A stretch of DNA of 64,000 nucleotides from an uncultured Paracoccaceae bacterium (GCA_947496605.1 CANMDF010000001.1:186001-250000), one strand, 5' to 3'; counted from the stretch's first letter, positions 9,530 to 18,859 are shown. Numbers and translations are program-made. The notes: generated by a model from the letters alone, not told the origin.

Positions 9530-10827
9530 CCGACTTTTTCAAAGGTATTCCCGCCATCAAATATGAGGGCCCAGCCAGTGACAATGATTTCGCATTTCGG
9601 CACTACAACCCAGACGAAGTGGTGATGGGCAAGCCGATGAAAGATCATTTGCGCTTTGCTGCCGCCTATTGGCATTCGTTTGCATGGCCGGGCGGTGATC
9701 CGTTTGGCGGACAAACATTTGACCGCCCATGGTTCGGCGACAGCATGGATGCCGCCCGGATGAAAGCGGACGTGGCGTTTGAGATGTTCCAAATTCTGGG
9801 CGTGCCATACTTTTGTTTCCACGACGCCGATGTGCGGCCTGAAGGGGCGACCTTTGCAGAAAGTACCGCCAACCTAGAGGCGATCGTCGATTATTTTGCC
9901 GAAAAGATGGACCAGACTGGCATCAAACTGCTTTGGGGCACCGCGAACCTGTTTTCGCACAAACGCTTTATGTCGGGTGCTGCGACAAACCCTGACCCGG
10001 ATGTATTTGCCTATTCGGCGGCGACGATCAAAACCTGCATGGATGCGACCATGAAACTGGGTGGCGAAAACTATGTCCTTTGGGGTGGTCGCGAAGGCTA
10101 CGAGACCCTATTGAACACCGACATGGGGCGCGAACGCCAGCAGGCGGGTGCGATGCTGCAGATGGTTGTCGACTACAAACATAAGATGGGTTTCAAAGGC
10201 GCGATCTTGATTGAGCCTAAGCCGCAGGAACCGACCAAGCACCAATATGATTACGACGTGGCGACTGTCTACGGCTTCCTCAAGGACTTTGGTCTGGAAG
10301 ACGAAGTGCAGATGAATATCGAACAAGGCCACGCGATCTTGGCGGGCCATTCGTTCGAGCATGAACTGGCGATGGCGCGTGAACTGGGCATCTTTGGGTC
10401 GATTGATATGAACCGGAATGACTATCAATCCGGCTGGGACACTGACCAGTTTCCCAACAACGTACCTGAGATGGCATTGGCCTATTACGAAGTGCTACGC
10501 GCCGGTGGTTTCACAACGGGCGGCACGAATTTCGATGCCAAACTGCGCCGCCAGTCGTTGGACGCAGAGGATTTGATCCTTGCACATGTTGGCGGAATGG
10601 ATGCCTGCGCGTCAGGTTTGAAAGCAGCTGCGGCAATGCTGCGAGATGGCAAGTTGGAAGCTGCGCGAAATGACCGCTACGCAGGCTGGGACACAGCAGA
10701 TGGCAAAGCGCTGCTGAGCACCGACCTTGATAGCATCATGGCCAAAGTTCTGGCAGACAACACGAACCCCGAACCGCGTTCCGGTCGTCAGGAACGCTTG
10801 GAAAACCTGGTGAACCGCTACCTCTAG
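9526..10827 (+). CDS. xylA: Xylose isomerase
   Basis: 433 residues, the usual length of class II xylose isomerases. It interconverts D-xylose and D-xylulose. The catalytic His/Asp segment [12 protein letters not shown], the metal-ligand segment [17 protein letters not shown] and the later NIEQGHA and DMNRND motifs with metal-binding residues are intact. Last gene of the xylose operon; a 9-base hairpin lies just downstream. Confidence 0.96.
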   Translation: MTDFFKGIPAIKYEGPASDNDFAFRHYNPDEVVMGKPMKDHLRFAAAYWHSFAWPGGDPFGGQTFDRPWFGDSMDAARMKADVAFEMFQILGVPYFCFHDADVRPEGATFAESTANLEAIVDYFAEKMDQTGIKLLWGTANLFSHKRFMSGAATNPDPDVFAYSAATIKTCMDATMKLGGENYVLWGGREGYETLLNTDMGRERQQAGAMLQMVVDYKHKMGFKGAILIEPKPQEPTKHQYDYDVATVYGFLKDFGLEDEVQMNIEQGHAILAGHSFEHELAMARELGIFGSIDMNRNDYQSGWDTDQFPNNVPEMALAYYEVLRAGGFTTGGTNFDAKLRRQSLDAEDLILAHVGGMDACASGLKAAAAMLRDGKLEAARNDRYAGWDTADGKALLSTDLDSIMAKVLADNTNPEPRSGRQERLENLVNRYL

Positions 10828-10848
10828 GGTATGCGCCTTGTGCCTCTT

Positions 10849-10879
10849 CCCTACCGCCCCTAACGTGTGCGCGGTAGGG
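10849..10879 (+). terminator. Hairpin after xylA, possible factor-assisted terminator
   Basis: CCCTACCGC (10849-10857) and GCGGTAGGG (10871-10879) form a perfect 9-base stem with a 13-base loop, 21 bases after the xylA stop. There is no T-run, so it is not a classical intrinsic terminator. It covers the first in-frame GTG (10867) of the next gene, which argues for a later start there. Confidence 0.45.
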
Positions 10880-10893
10880 ATAGGCGTGATACA

Positions 10894-11847
10894 GTGATCG
10901 GCACAGTCATTAAGACCTTTGGGCGGCAATACATGGACGTCACACTGCGCACAGGTGCGGGATATGTGGTGCGTATTATTGAACGTCCGGGCCTGTGGAT
11001 GAATGACGCAGCCCTTTCCGCCCTGAGTGCGGACTTGCGCCGCGTGGCGGGACGTACTTTGGATGCAGGCAGCCTGACATACGGTGTATTCTCTGGCGAA
11101 AAAGAACGGATGGGTGCGGTCATCATTACCTCGGTGTCGCGCCGCGATGGGACGCCCATTGCTTTCAATGCGCTTGCAATCATGGAGCTGGACACCACCC
11201 CACGCCCCACCGAAGTGCTGCATCTTGGCCTTGTGATGGTCGACCCGGATGAGCGGTCCAAGAACCTGTCTTGGGTGCTTTACGGCCTGACCTGTTTCTT
11301 GATTTTCTTCCGACGTCAGTTCCGGCCTGTCTGGGTGTCGAACGTGACCCAAGTGCCAGCCGTTGTTGGCATGGTGTCTGAGATGTTTTCGGATGTATGG
11401 CCCAGCCCGATCCAAAGGCGGCGGACGTTGAACCATGTCTTGCTTGCGCGTGAAATCATGAGCACACAACGGCATGTGTTTGGTGTGGGTGATGAGGCTG
11501 GTTTTGATGAAGACCGGTTCGTTATCACCGATGCCTACACGGGCGGGTCGGATGATCTTAAAAAATCGTGGGACACCGCGCCCAAGCACCGCGACGCGCG
11601 TTTCAATGACTTTTGCCAAGACGCATTGGACTATGGGCGCGGTGATGATGTGCTGCAACTGGGGCGCATGGATATTACATCAATGCGGACTTTTCTGACC
11701 CGTGAAGTGCCAAAATCGGCGATCATTGGCTTGCTTTTGACCGGGGGGCTTGTCGCGCTGCGCCGTATTGTGTTGCCCGCAATCTATTGGGCGGACACCT
11801 CGCGTCATTGGTCAATTCTCCGCCCCTATAAGGCGCGTAAGGAATGA
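10894..11847 (+). CDS. Uncharacterised protein, possible acyltransferase-like fold
   Basis: About 317 residues if started at the GTG at 10894, which has AGG nine bases upstream. An earlier GTG (10867) lies within a hairpin, and a later ATG at 10933 (MDVTLR) is also possible. The middle segment (EVLHLGLVMVDPDERSKNLS) resembles the acetyl-CoA-binding region of GNAT acyltransferases, but I cannot confirm the family. The C-terminus has one hydrophobic segment (IIGLLLTGGLVALRRIVLP). It overlaps the next, membrane-protein gene by four bases (ATGA), indicating a functional pair. Function not recognised. Confidence 0.65.
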   Translation: MIGTVIKTFGRQYMDVTLRTGAGYVVRIIERPGLWMNDAALSALSADLRRVAGRTLDAGSLTYGVFSGEKERMGAVIITSVSRRDGTPIAFNALAIMELDTTPRPTEVLHLGLVMVDPDERSKNLSWVLYGLTCFLIFFRRQFRPVWVSNVTQVPAVVGMVSEMFSDVWPSPIQRRRTLNHVLLAREIMSTQRHVFGVGDEAGFDEDRFVITDAYTGGSDDLKKSWDTAPKHRDARFNDFCQDALDYGRGDDVLQLGRMDITSMRTFLTREVPKSAIIGLLLTGGLVALRRIVLPAIYWADTSRHWSILRPYKARKE

Positions 11848-13043
11848 TCGCTGCGGCCACGCTTATAACCCAGCTTTTCTTATCCTGCGCGGCACTTGTT
11901 GGGCTATTTGTGCTGCAATCCGTATTGGTGCGGCGTGATCCTTGGGAGCCGATAAACCGACGCTTCTTGTTTGGGGTGCGCATTACGATGGTGCTGTTCA
12001 CGGGACGGGTTCTGATGATCCTGACTGGGATCGAAGCCTTTCGTATCCTCGTTCTTTTTGCGGCGGCCATTATCCCGTTGGCGGTGCTCATTCTGACAGA
12101 GGGTTTGCTGCGCCGTCATGCGCCCGCTGCGATCAAGGCTGTGGTCGGTTGTGGTGCGATTGCTTTTGCAGTCTCGTCTGTTTGGTATTCCGCCAGCATT
12201 GATCCTATGCGTTTGTTCGCATTGCTGGGGTTTCAACTGTTGGGGTTTATCCTGTCAGGTTGGCTGATTGTTAGCCGGGACAAAGCATCATTGTCCGCAA
12301 GTGAAAACGCGATGGTTGTGCGTTTAGGACTGTCGTTGATCTTGTTTATTCCATTGGCTGCCGGTGATTTTCTGCTGCTCTACATTGGACTGCCCATTCA
12401 GTTTTCAGCTTTGGGTGTCTTGATCCTGTGTTGGCTGGCGATTGGCTTGGGGCGGACGCATCTGGGGCACCGCGCGACTTTGGTCAATCTGGGTGTAATG
12501 GTCACTGCCGCGATCACGGTTGGGGCGATGATCGCCAGCTTTGCAATGCTAGGGCGCGATGGGTATCTGCTGACAATAGCGGCCATCATGACGACGCTCT
12601 TTGTTGTGGCGATCTTGACCGATGCCCGCGCTTTGCGCTTAGAAGAGCAGAGTTTTGGACTGTTGCACCAATTGGCCACATCGCAGATGGATGATACGAT
12701 GGCTTTCTTGCAGGACCTGCAGGACCATCCTTTGGTCGAAGGTGCTGTTGTGGTCAGCCAAGAAAGTCTGGACGGCCTGCAAGACGATACATTGGCAAAG
12801 ATATTTCAAGCGGCACCGGTCTTGCGAAAATCTGATCCACCGCAATTGGGTGCGACTGCTGATGATCATATTGCCTATTTGTTTGAACGATACACAGCGA
12901 CCCATGTCATGTTGGCAATGCCGCAACCGCGGGTGCTGGTCGCGCTTTCGATGCCCTCTCTCAGCGCTTCACCCTCTGCCGAATTAGAGCTACAGGTTGT
13001 GCAACGCATGGCCATGCTGATGGCGAACCAAAGGAAGAACTAA
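11844..13043 (+). CDS. Uncharacterised polytopic membrane protein with cytoplasmic C-terminal domain
   Basis: 399 residues. The first about 265 residues contain roughly eight hydrophobic segments. The remaining about 130 residues are soluble (LRLEEQSFGLLHQLAT onward), with no kinase, cyclase or phosphodiesterase motif that I can see. The layout resembles a membrane sensor with a degenerate output domain, but this is only an impression. It is coupled to the upstream possible acyltransferase by an ATGA overlap and lies one base before the glycerate kinase gene, so all three probably form one operon. Confidence 0.65.
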   Translation: MIAAATLITQLFLSCAALVGLFVLQSVLVRRDPWEPINRRFLFGVRITMVLFTGRVLMILTGIEAFRILVLFAAAIIPLAVLILTEGLLRRHAPAAIKAVVGCGAIAFAVSSVWYSASIDPMRLFALLGFQLLGFILSGWLIVSRDKASLSASENAMVVRLGLSLILFIPLAAGDFLLLYIGLPIQFSALGVLILCWLAIGLGRTHLGHRATLVNLGVMVTAAITVGAMIASFAMLGRDGYLLTIAAIMTTLFVVAILTDARALRLEEQSFGLLHQLATSQMDDTMAFLQDLQDHPLVEGAVVVSQESLDGLQDDTLAKIFQAAPVLRKSDPPQLGATADDHIAYLFERYTATHVMLAMPQPRVLVALSMPSLSASPSAELELQVVQRMAMLMANQRKN

Positions 13044-13044
13044 C

Positions 13045-14232
13045 ATGTTGGATCAACGCGCCGAAGTGATGCGAATTTTCCAAGCGGGGGTTGCGGCGGC
13101 TGACCCTTATGCGGCGGTGGCGCAGGCTTTGGGCGATGTCGCGGCGCCTGCATTGATCGTGGCCGTCGGCAAAGCGGCGCGTTTGATGGCCAAAGCCACC
13201 ATCGCGCGGTTTACGGGCGTGCCGTGTTTGGTTGTGACCAACTATGAGAATGCTACTGCATTGGAGGGCGCCGCCATTATGGCGGCGGGGCATCCTGTGC
13301 CCGACCAAAATGGCGCTGACGCAGCCAAAGCCGTGATCGCAGCTTTGCAGGCCGCTGATGGTCCTGTCTTGGCCTTGATATCGGGTGGTGGCTCGGCGTT
13401 GCTTCCAGCACCTGCGGGTGATTTGACCCTCGCGGATAAGGCCCAAGTGAATGAGCTGCTGTTACGATCAGGCCTTGATATTGTGGCGATGAACATGATC
13501 CGCCAGCAATTGTCGGATTTGAAAGGCGGGGGTTTGCTTCGCCAGGCAGCGCCGCAGCCTGTGACAGCATTGGTTCTGTCTGACGTGATCGGTGACGATC
13601 TGTCAGCGATTGCCAGTGGACCCACCGTCGGACCTATTGGCACAGCAGCGCAAGCGATCAAGCGGCTGCGAGATGCGGGTATTTGGAATGATTTGCCACC
13701 TGCCGTGCGTCAGCATTTAGAGGCAACAAAACCGCCAGAAACCCTGCCAGATGCCCGCAATGTGTTGGTTGGGTCAAACAGCAAGAGTGTCGCTGCGATG
13801 AAAAAGGCAGCGCCGGACGCGCATGTCATTGCCACAGCGATTGAGGGAGATGTCGCCGCAGCTGCACGCCAGATTTGCGACCAAGCTGTGATTGGCACAA
13901 CAGTTTGGGGCGGCGAGACGACTGTTGTCTTGAAAGGCAACGGTCGTGGAGGTCGCAACCAAGAGCTTGCTTTGCTGATTGCACAAGAAGCGGCGACGCG
14001 TGGCTGGGCGCAATGGACGTGCTTGCAAGGTGGTAGCGATGGTCGTGACGGCCCAACAGATGCGGCTGGCGGTTTGGTGGACCAAGATACGCTGGCCAAG
14101 ATTGCAAATCTCGACGCGCTTCTGGCGAATAATGATAGCTACGCGGCTCTTTCACAAGCTGATGGTCTCTTGATGACGGATGCCACCGGGACCAATGTGG
14201 CCGATCTTGGCGTGATGATCCGCACCCGATGA
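13045..14232 (+). CDS. Glycerate 2-kinase (MOFRL/TtuD family)
   Basis: 395 residues, DUF4147 N-terminal domain plus MOFRL C-terminal domain. It phosphorylates D-glycerate to 2-phosphoglycerate in glyoxylate/tartrate or serine-cycle metabolism. Typical segments are AVGKAARLMAKA, AAGHPVPD, LISGGGSALLPAPA, LSDVIGDDL and the MOFRL signature GGETTVVLKGNGRGGRNQELAL. It is slightly shorter than the usual about 420 residues. It could consume glycerate made from glyoxylate, the end product of the allantoin pathway at 36-44 kb, but the two are not linked in an operon. Such proteins are often misnamed hydroxypyruvate reductase. Confidence 0.9.
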   Translation: MLDQRAEVMRIFQAGVAAADPYAAVAQALGDVAAPALIVAVGKAARLMAKATIARFTGVPCLVVTNYENATALEGAAIMAAGHPVPDQNGADAAKAVIAALQAADGPVLALISGGGSALLPAPAGDLTLADKAQVNELLLRSGLDIVAMNMIRQQLSDLKGGGLLRQAAPQPVTALVLSDVIGDDLSAIASGPTVGPIGTAAQAIKRLRDAGIWNDLPPAVRQHLEATKPPETLPDARNVLVGSNSKSVAAMKKAAPDAHVIATAIEGDVAAAARQICDQAVIGTTVWGGETTVVLKGNGRGGRNQELALLIAQEAATRGWAQWTCLQGGSDGRDGPTDAAGGLVDQDTLAKIANLDALLANNDSYAALSQADGLLMTDATGTNVADLGVMIRTR

Positions 14233-14233
14233 G

Positions 14234-14281
14234 CATCTTATAAAGGCAGGAGCCTCCGGCGGGAGTTTACTTGGCAAGATG
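14234..14281. repeat. REP-like intergenic hairpin element
   Basis: CTCC (14254-14257) and GGAG (14262-14265) form a short GC hairpin (core CTCCGGCGGGAG), enclosed by CATCTT (14234-14239) and AAGATG (14276-14281). A related CCTC/GAGG hairpin occurs in the cluster at 63.3 kb. It lies between convergent genes and may also help termination. Confidence 0.45.
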
Positions 14282-14291
14282 ATGGCAGGGC

Positions 14292-15593
14292 TTAGTCGAC
14301 GTCCAACCCGCTGGGAACTGTGGCGGGGCGACCCAAAGGTCGGGTCAATGCGGTTTCACCCGTCAGGGCATTCAGGAACGCGACCAAGTCTTGCACGTCT
14401 TGTTCGTTTAGCGCGGTAGGACGCATATCGATAGTCGCAGTTTGGCGGGCCATTTCGCGGCTGTCTTGTCTGATGGCGAAATCAACAGCGGCCAACCAAG
14501 GAACATCCGGCAATTGTGCTTTGGCTGGTGTCCACGCATCCCGCGCGCTTTGTGGATCAGCGTGGTGGCGGATCATATCTGCCAGTGTGGAATAGGCGCC
14601 ATTGTGTCCGTAAGGTGCTGTGAGGGCGACGTTACGCAAGGAAGGTGTTCTGAATTTATAGGCGTCTTCGATCAAATTGGTTTCTGCCATCCGCCCGACA
14701 TCACGCGAAATCTGATCCCATTGCCGTGTGCGCCCTGGTCCGAAGGCAGGCAGGCCGAGTGCATGGAAGCTTTGATCGGTGAACAAATCCCCCGCGTGGC
14801 AAGATGCGCAGCGACCGGTGAAGAAAAGGTTACGACCACGTTCCGCATCTGCGGGCAGCGGTGTGCCGGTCAACCATTTGTCGTATGGGCTGTCATAGGA
14901 TTGCCATTCGCTGATGATGAACGCACCCAGCGCGTTGCCAATGTCGACGATCGTCACATCGCTGGGTTCATCAATATGATCAAAGGCTTGCACGAAGGCC
15001 TCACCATAGGCGGGGATCGTCCGCACGCGTTTTGCGATGATTGGCCAAGCCACATCAATGCGGTCATGTGTGGCGCCTGCGATTTCATTTTCGCGGGGGT
15101 TACCTGCCATTTCAAACTGCGCGATCATCGGAAAGAGCGCTTGGGCTGCGACGAGGTTCTCAAGGCCTTTGGGTAGCCATTCTTCGGCGGGGCTATCAAA
15201 GCCGTTCCCGTAGATATCAGAGCGCGTCAGGCGCCCGTCGTGGAACAGAACATCGATGTCATTATGCCCCAGATTCCAAAGGCTTGGCGCGTTGCGGGGG
15301 ATGCGCTTTCGGATCGCGTCGGCCCCTGTGCCAGCGGTGCGTTCAGGACCTACGCCAACGCCACCTTCGCCGATGCCTAGCGACAGCCCGTCGCCACCTG
15401 CGTGATCATGGTGGTGGCAGGTCCCGCATGAGATATTCTTGTTCCCTGACAGTATCTTATCGTAGAATAACAACTGCCCGATGCGGGCTTGATCCGGGTC
15501 GGTTGGGATGTAATCATCTGCTGAAATCCCCTCTGCTGTCGCTATGCCAGCGCCCAAAACCAGCCCTAGGAGACCTGTATGCAATCCGTACAT
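14292..15593 (-). CDS. MauG/CcpA-type di-heme cytochrome c peroxidase family protein (second copy)
   Basis: 433 residues from the ATG at 15593. The open frame extends further upstream, but that part lacks family resemblance and 15593 begins a signal-like segment (MYGLHTGLLGLVLGAGIATA). Heme motifs are CGTCH at about residues 56-60, with extra histidines following (CHHHDH), and CASCH at about 262-266. It is clearly paralogous to the protein at 718-2031 (shared ARIGQLLFYD, ILSGNKN, GLSLGIGEGGVG, RTPSLRNVALTAPYGH). Its first 15 bases overlap the divergent Sel1-repeat gene, and no good Shine-Dalgarno is visible. Substrate unknown. Confidence 0.85.
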   Translation of the reverse strand: MYGLHTGLLGLVLGAGIATAEGISADDYIPTDPDQARIGQLLFYDKILSGNKNISCGTCHHHDHAGGDGLSLGIGEGGVGVGPERTAGTGADAIRKRIPRNAPSLWNLGHNDIDVLFHDGRLTRSDIYGNGFDSPAEEWLPKGLENLVAAQALFPMIAQFEMAGNPRENEIAGATHDRIDVAWPIIAKRVRTIPAYGEAFVQAFDHIDEPSDVTIVDIGNALGAFIISEWQSYDSPYDKWLTGTPLPADAERGRNLFFTGRCASCHAGDLFTDQSFHALGLPAFGPGRTRQWDQISRDVGRMAETNLIEDAYKFRTPSLRNVALTAPYGHNGAYSTLADMIRHHADPQSARDAWTPAKAQLPDVPWLAAVDFAIRQDSREMARQTATIDMRPTALNEQDVQDLVAFLNALTGETALTRPLGRPATVPSGLDVD

Positions 15594-16079
15594 AAGGCGT
15601 ACACAACCTGTGCATACGTTTGTATGGCTTGGCTGCTTTTGGCGACGCCTGTGCGTGCCGATATGGAAGAAGCCCGCGATCTGATGGAAGCGGGCGACTA
15701 TGCCGAGGCGCGTGCGCTTTTTGAGGTATACGCACGATCTGGTAACGCGGAAGCCGAAGAACTGATTGGTGTGATGTACGCGCTCGGCCTTGGGGTCGAC
15801 CGCGACGATGAGCGGGCGTTCGACTGGTATTTGCGGGCATCGTTGAAAGGGCATCCAGGGGCGCAATCGGGGCTAGGGTGGTATTATGAAGTGGGGCGCG
15901 GGATTCCGGCCCCTGATATGGTCCGAGCCTACCTTTGGTATGCGTTATCGGCAATAGGGGGCGACCCGGATGCATTGGATTCGCTGGAGCTGATTACGCC
16001 CCGGCTGACGGCCGAAGAGCGCGCACGCGCTGAGCTTTTGGTCGATGACTATAAGGGATGGATGTATCCGTTTCGGTGA
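15579..16079 (+). CDS. Sel1-repeat (TPR-like) exported protein
   Basis: 166 residues. The ATG at 15579 has a good ribosome-binding site (TAGGAGA, about 15567-15573) and starts a signal peptide ending near TPVRA. The mature part has Sel1-like repeats (AEELIGVMYALGLGVDRDDERAFDWYLRAS and AQSGLGWYYEVGRGIPAPDMVRAYLWYALS give the regular 36-residue spacing). Such repeats mediate protein-protein contacts in the periplasm. It is divergent from, and overlaps by 15 bases at the 5' end, the second di-heme cytochrome; joint expression and function are plausible but unproven. Confidence 0.8.
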   Translation: MQSVHKAYTTCAYVCMAWLLLATPVRADMEEARDLMEAGDYAEARALFEVYARSGNAEAEELIGVMYALGLGVDRDDERAFDWYLRASLKGHPGAQSGLGWYYEVGRGIPAPDMVRAYLWYALSAIGGDPDALDSLELITPRLTAEERARAELLVDDYKGWMYPFR

Positions 16080-16194
16080 AGCGATTGCCTCTGGCCAAGA
16101 CCATTTATGATTGGGGAGCAGGCGACCTGTACCTTGTGGTTGTGGAAAAAATGGGGCAACGTTCAGCTGGCGAGAATATCGGTTAATTATTTCT

Positions 16195-17931
16195 TTGTTT
16201 GAGCGGCTTGCTCTGCACAATGTGTATTTTGTTTTGAGGGCACCAGTGACTATTATCCGTGCAGGCTTGGTGATTACATGTCTCTATATTTCTGGGCTGG
16301 TTCTTTATTCTAGCCTCTTTATTTTTTCTGCAAATCAGGCTGCTTGGGCTCAGGTTCTCAAGATTTTTGTGGCATCTGTTTATTCGTTGTTCCTTATTTT
16401 GCCTGCGATGATTGCGCAAAAAAGGAACATCGTCTTACGCATAATAGGCTACGCGATCTTAATTATCTGTTTTGGTTATATATTTTTCCTAGTGGGGTAC
16501 TTTAGGTATTTTGGGTTTGTTCCGGAGATCACCGCGCTTGGGACTGGGAATGTCGCCGATGTTGCGGGTGTGCTTGATCACTACTGGGCTCAGATCTTTG
16601 GAATTCGGGAAATCGTGTTGATTGCTGTAGCCGCTTTAATTCTGTTCTTGCTCTCGAAACATACTCTTCCGGCGAAATCGCTTCTTGTCCTTTTCTTACC
16701 CTGCTTGCTGTTCAGTGTGAATTGGGTTCAATATGGAGCACCGCTGCAATCGAAATCCTTTGGCAATGAAACGGTCATAAGGCGATTTGGCCTACCTGTG
16801 TTTTTCTATCTTTCTTTGAAAGAAGATTTGCAACGCACCTCAGAATACCTGACTGAGGAAACGGCCTTTCCCGGCAATTTAAGAGATGATGTGTTGTTGA
16901 TTGCTTCCGCGGATGCGTCGACGACCAAAATTGATCTAGCTCCTGTAGACAAGGTCGTCCTCGTTCAGATTGAATCGTTGGATAATGAAGCAATAGATTC
17001 CACTTTGAATGGAAATGCTGTAATGCCATTTGTGTCGGCTTTGCGGAATGACTCTTGCCTGGAATTTACGAATTTCCACACCGTCAAAAGCGTTGGAGGT
17101 TCTTCGGACTCTGAGTTTTCCGTGGCAACCGGTTTGTTACCATCATCAAAGCGGCAGTCGCTTCGGAATGCTAACTTTGGCGATATTCAAACCTTATACG
17201 AGCTACTCGCGGCAGCTGGAATCGACTCGTACTTTGCGCACAATAACAACATAGGCTTTTATGGTCGGAACCACGCGTATGCGCAAATGCCGCACTTGGA
17301 CACTACATTTCTGTCACCAGAACAAGACATCACAGAACAAGCATTTGCTGTTCAAGGCTTAGAATCCGCCTTATCTGCTTCGGATCGCTTATTCTATTAC
17401 TTCTTCAACTTTCAGTCGCATGGCCCATATCGTGGTTATAGCCAATCCGCGGGTGAGCGGTTCACGGTCTCGTTAAATGCGAGTATCAAAGATCATTACT
17501 TGGCCACGATGTATGACGTTGACCAGATGATCGCAGACCTGTTCACACTACAGGCGGAGGATTTTCAACAAGGGAATAGCCTGTTTATCGTAACTTCAGA
17601 TCATCCGAGTTATTTACATTCAGATAGCACGCTTCTCAGCCGAAGCCGGATTCCAACTTTGATATGTCACAGTGCATTCTCCGGAACACAAGTTGCGAAT
17701 TTGGGCTCTACAATTGATTTTTTCCCCACTCTTCTTGACGCATTTGATGTCCCCGGCGCTGACAGATCCTATGCCGCAAGCCTGTTTTCTGTGGGCCCCA
17801 GAATCGTTCTGTTCCCTAGTGGCAAAGTTCTGCAGCAACAAGAAGATGGAGAGTTAAGCCTCAAAGCCTGTACGACGGCCTGCCAGCCGTACTTTGACTA
17901 TACAGATCAGTATATAAGAGTTTCGAGATGA
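16195..17931 (+). CDS. LtaS/MdoB-like membrane sulfatase-family phosphotransferase
   Basis: About 578 residues if started at the TTG at 16195; the frame is open from 16111 and no start has a convincing ribosome-binding site. About five membrane segments fill the first 200 residues, followed by an extracytoplasmic alkaline-phosphatase/sulfatase domain. Metal-site elements of the LtaS family are visible: VQIESLDNEAID, then GGSSDSEF at the position of the TSDAE nucleophile segment (here serine instead of threonine), and VTSDHPSY near the end. Proteins of this family move glycerol-phosphate or phosphoethanolamine groups from lipids to envelope glycans. The gene is markedly more AT-rich than its neighbours and uses rare ATA codons, suggesting horizontal acquisition. 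Exact substrate unknown. Confidence 0.75.
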   Translation: MFERLALHNVYFVLRAPVTIIRAGLVITCLYISGLVLYSSLFIFSANQAAWAQVLKIFVASVYSLFLILPAMIAQKRNIVLRIIGYAILIICFGYIFFLVGYFRYFGFVPEITALGTGNVADVAGVLDHYWAQIFGIREIVLIAVAALILFLLSKHTLPAKSLLVLFLPCLLFSVNWVQYGAPLQSKSFGNETVIRRFGLPVFFYLSLKEDLQRTSEYLTEETAFPGNLRDDVLLIASADASTTKIDLAPVDKVVLVQIESLDNEAIDSTLNGNAVMPFVSALRNDSCLEFTNFHTVKSVGGSSDSEFSVATGLLPSSKRQSLRNANFGDIQTLYELLAAAGIDSYFAHNNNIGFYGRNHAYAQMPHLDTTFLSPEQDITEQAFAVQGLESALSASDRLFYYFFNFQSHGPYRGYSQSAGERFTVSLNASIKDHYLATMYDVDQMIADLFTLQAEDFQQGNSLFIVTSDHPSYLHSDSTLLSRSRIPTLICHSAFSGTQVANLGSTIDFFPTLLDAFDVPGADRSYAASLFSVGPRIVLFPSGKVLQQQEDGELSLKACTTACQPYFDYTDQYIRVSR

Positions 17932-18022
17932 TAACGAAAAAGGAGTTCTGTCTCCAAAGTGATAGCTAAGTCAGGCATTTTGCATGCCATTTCATCGACC
18001 ATATTCATGACCTAATATCCGT

Positions 18023-18802
18023 TCAACCCAACCGCCCATAGAACGTCATCCGGGCGCTTTCGGATAAGGATACGCCGGGTTCCGCGTTATAGGCGAGCAC
18101 TGCCAACATGCGTGTTTTGTCGCTTTCGTTTGGTGACACGCGGTGGATGGAATTGCGCCCGCGGAACAACACCAAATCGCCGGGGTTCATTGTGAGCACA
18201 TCGGGCTGTGCTGTCCCGTCAAGCAAAGCTGCCACGCCCGCGTAGTTCATTTCACCAGCGTCCGCATCACGTAGATCTTTGATGTATTCAAAGCGGCTGC
18301 CTGCGTCCGGTTTCTGGATCAGCAGGGTGATCGCGAAGGATGAATTGTCGAAGTGCCAGCCCAGCTCTTGCCCGCGGTTTGCGTAGTGCAGGTTTATGGA
18401 CGACAGCGGATCGGCGTAGGGGTGGAGCGCGGATTGCCCAGTGACTTTTGCAATGAACGCATGGAAATCAGGGCTGTCATAGAGACTGCGCAGTGGCGAT
18501 GCAGCGCCAATGTCATCGTCGCAGATGCACCCTTTGGATGATACAACCTGCCGGTTTGCGGCGTGATCGGCGGGGAAGGCGGGGTTGTGCGGTGTCAAAT
18601 AGACCGAATGGTTTTGTGTGCAGAAATACGCCTTGGATTGACCTGCTTCGCCTTCGCGGCGCATTGCATCAAGGGCCGTCGGGCGGATGAAATCGGACAA
18701 GACCAAGACACCTGTCTGGAACAGCGTATCACTGCAATTGGCCATGAAATCATCAGAGCTGATGGGATGTGTATCTTGGTCAATGATATCAGAAATCTGC
18801 AT
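18023..18802 (-). CDS. 2-oxoglutarate/Fe(II)-dependent oxygenase, HalD/BesD-like group
   Basis: 259 residues. The iron-binding triad is H150, D152 and H220 (GWHFDN and NSIHRV), and R231 in the TRMLAV segment is the likely 2-oxoglutarate anchor. The overall sequence reminds me of the group that contains the lysine halogenases BesD and HalD. In those enzymes the aspartate of HxD is glycine to make room for chloride; here Asp is present, so hydroxylation is expected rather than halogenation. It lies beyond the terminator of the TRAP operon, so it is a separate transcription unit. Substrate unknown; a free amino acid is a reasonable guess from the family. Confidence 0.75.
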   Translation of the reverse strand: MQISDIIDQDTHPISSDDFMANCSDTLFQTGVLVLSDFIRPTALDAMRREGEAGQSKAYFCTQNHSVYLTPHNPAFPADHAANRQVVSSKGCICDDDIGAASPLRSLYDSPDFHAFIAKVTGQSALHPYADPLSSINLHYANRGQELGWHFDNSSFAITLLIQKPDAGSRFEYIKDLRDADAGEMNYAGVAALLDGTAQPDVLTMNPGDLVLFRGRNSIHRVSPNESDKTRMLAVLAYNAEPGVSLSESARMTFYGRLG

Positions 18803-18859
18803 CGCGTGTCCTGTCGTTTACCTTGGCAGGTTTAAATGCGAATGCGAGGCGTTAGACAA

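Noticed and set aside
10849..10879. Riboswitch after xylA
   Set aside because: Only one simple stem-loop is present with no conserved ligand-binding core.
18023..18802. Amino-acid halogenase
   Set aside because: Asp152 completes the HxD...H triad; halogenases of this group need Gly or Ala there for chloride.
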